Shown piece after piece: positions 5,666 through 6,093 of a stretch of DNA of 6,093 nt (within the stretch, counting starts at the first letter, position 1; the number at the start of each line of letters is the position of its first letter). This stretch comes from Novosphingopyxis sp038234155 (GTDB taxonomy: Bacteria > Pseudomonadota > Alphaproteobacteria > Sphingomonadales > Sphingomonadaceae), in contig JBBSUT010000140.1 in assembly GCA_038234155.1 (NCBI GenBank), positions 1-6,093 on the forward strand, in the 5' to 3' direction. A program made the position numbers and the translations under genes. The notes below the pieces were generated by a model, which worked only from the letters and a program-made list of their open reading frames with translations, was not told where the DNA came from and did no database searches.

Positions 5666-6093
5666 ATGGCGGCACAGGATCATCAAACCGAATTGAATGC
5701 CGCTTTGGCAGCGTCTCTGGCGCGCCTCGCTTCGGGCGACCGCGAAGCACTCCACGCAATCTATCAGAACAGCCGCGCGCGCCTGTTCGGCATCTGTTAC
5801 CGGGTGTGCAATGATCCAAACGCGGCGGAGGACGTGTTGCAGGACGTGTACGTCAAGATCGCGCTCACGGCGCGGTATTTCGATGCGTCGCGGGGCAGCG
5901 CCATGGCCTGGCTCTCCACCATCGCACGCAACAGCGCAATCGATTGGCAGCGCGCCCGCGCCAGGGCCGGCCGGGTATTCGATCCCAGCGACGACGGTGA
6001 TGCCAACGCGCGCCAGCTGAAGGATGATAGCTGGGATCAGCTCGACATGCGCAGAGAAATTATGGGCTGTATGGAGACGTTGACGGACGACCA
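5666..6093 (+). CDS. ECF-type RNA polymerase sigma factor, N-terminal part (runs off right edge)
   Basis: The first 142 codons of an extracytoplasmic-function sigma-70 family factor, open to the right edge. The translation begins MAAQDHQTELNAALAASLAR. Sigma region 2 spans roughly residues 36-100. LFGICYRVCNDPNAAEDVLQDVYVKI (40-65) carries the core-binding helix with the AEDVLQD motif, and YFDASRGSAMAWLSTIARNSAIDWQRAR (71-98) carries the -10 recognition helix. A linker rich in Asp (106-125) leads to RREIMGCMETLTDD (129-142), the start of region 4, whose DNA-binding helix is outside the window. The RGSAMAWLSTIARN pattern resembles sigma factors that are paired with RskA- or ChrR-type anti-sigma proteins; this is from memory of the family, and a partner gene would be expected just downstream. 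The ATG at 5666-5668 is preceded by a G-rich GGGGGA site three bases away, a weak ribosome binding site. The gene is divergent from the dehydrogenase gene. Confidence 0.9.
   Translation, partial: MAAQDHQTELNAALAASLARLASGDREALHAIYQNSRARLFGICYRVCNDPNAAEDVLQDVYVKIALTARYFDASRGSAMAWLSTIARNSAIDWQRARARAGRVFDPSDDGDANARQLKDDSWDQLDMRREIMGCMETLTDD

Noticed and set aside
5575..5814. A plus-strand frame starting at TTG four bases after AGGAG, overlapping the sigma gene start
   Set aside because: It overlaps the sigma factor in another frame, has low-complexity Gly/Arg/Ser content, and the AGGAG is tied up next to a hairpin.
5535..5819. A 94-codon minus-strand frame overlapping the starts of the dehydrogenase and sigma genes
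   Set aside because: It is antisense to the sigma factor coding region and has Pro/Arg/Cys-rich shadow composition.

Overview
The window looks like chromosomal DNA from a high-GC alphaproteobacterium, most probably a sphingomonad (Sphingomonadales). This is inferred from the strong GC bias, the codon choice, the small Ala-rich exported protein and the mix of sugar-nucleotide enzymes. Nothing in the sequence fixes the genus. I saw no mobile elements, CRISPR arrays, tRNA or rRNA genes.

Layout. Four minus-strand genes make a sugar-nucleotide cassette, read from right to left: galE (UDP-glucose 4-epimerase), manA (mannose-6-phosphate isomerase), manC (mannose-1-phosphate guanylyltransferase) and the first 78 codons of ugd (UDP-glucose 6-dehydrogenase), which runs off the left edge. 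manA and manC overlap by four bases (ATGA). Together the products supply UDP-galactose, GDP-mannose and UDP-glucuronate, the usual precursors of exopolysaccharide, capsule or LPS. The phosphomannomutase needed between ManA and ManC, and any glycosyltransferases, are not in the window.

Upstream of galE, a minus-strand gene (3568-3825) encodes an 85-residue protein with a signal peptide and one C-terminal membrane segment. It is followed by a textbook intrinsic terminator, so galE probably starts a new transcription unit. The AT-richer 247-bp gap before the small gene is the most unusual non-coding stretch here. It holds two 21-bp tandem repeats, each with an AAACC-N2-GGTTT palindrome, enclosed by a perfect 8-bp inverted repeat that leads into a run of eight U in the minus-strand transcript. 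It could be a branched terminator, an attenuator or a pair of operators.

Further right, a minus-strand 490-residue FAD-linked D-2-hydroxyacid dehydrogenase (4073-5545) resembles D-2-hydroxyglutarate dehydrogenase but has Gln where a substrate-binding Lys is expected. Divergent from it across 120 bp is the 5' part of an ECF sigma factor gene on the plus strand (5666 to the right edge). A TATA-like element in this gap could serve as a -10 box in either direction. All gaps between genes are shorter than 300 bases. The long plus-strand open frames opposite galE, manA and manC are judged to be composition artefacts.
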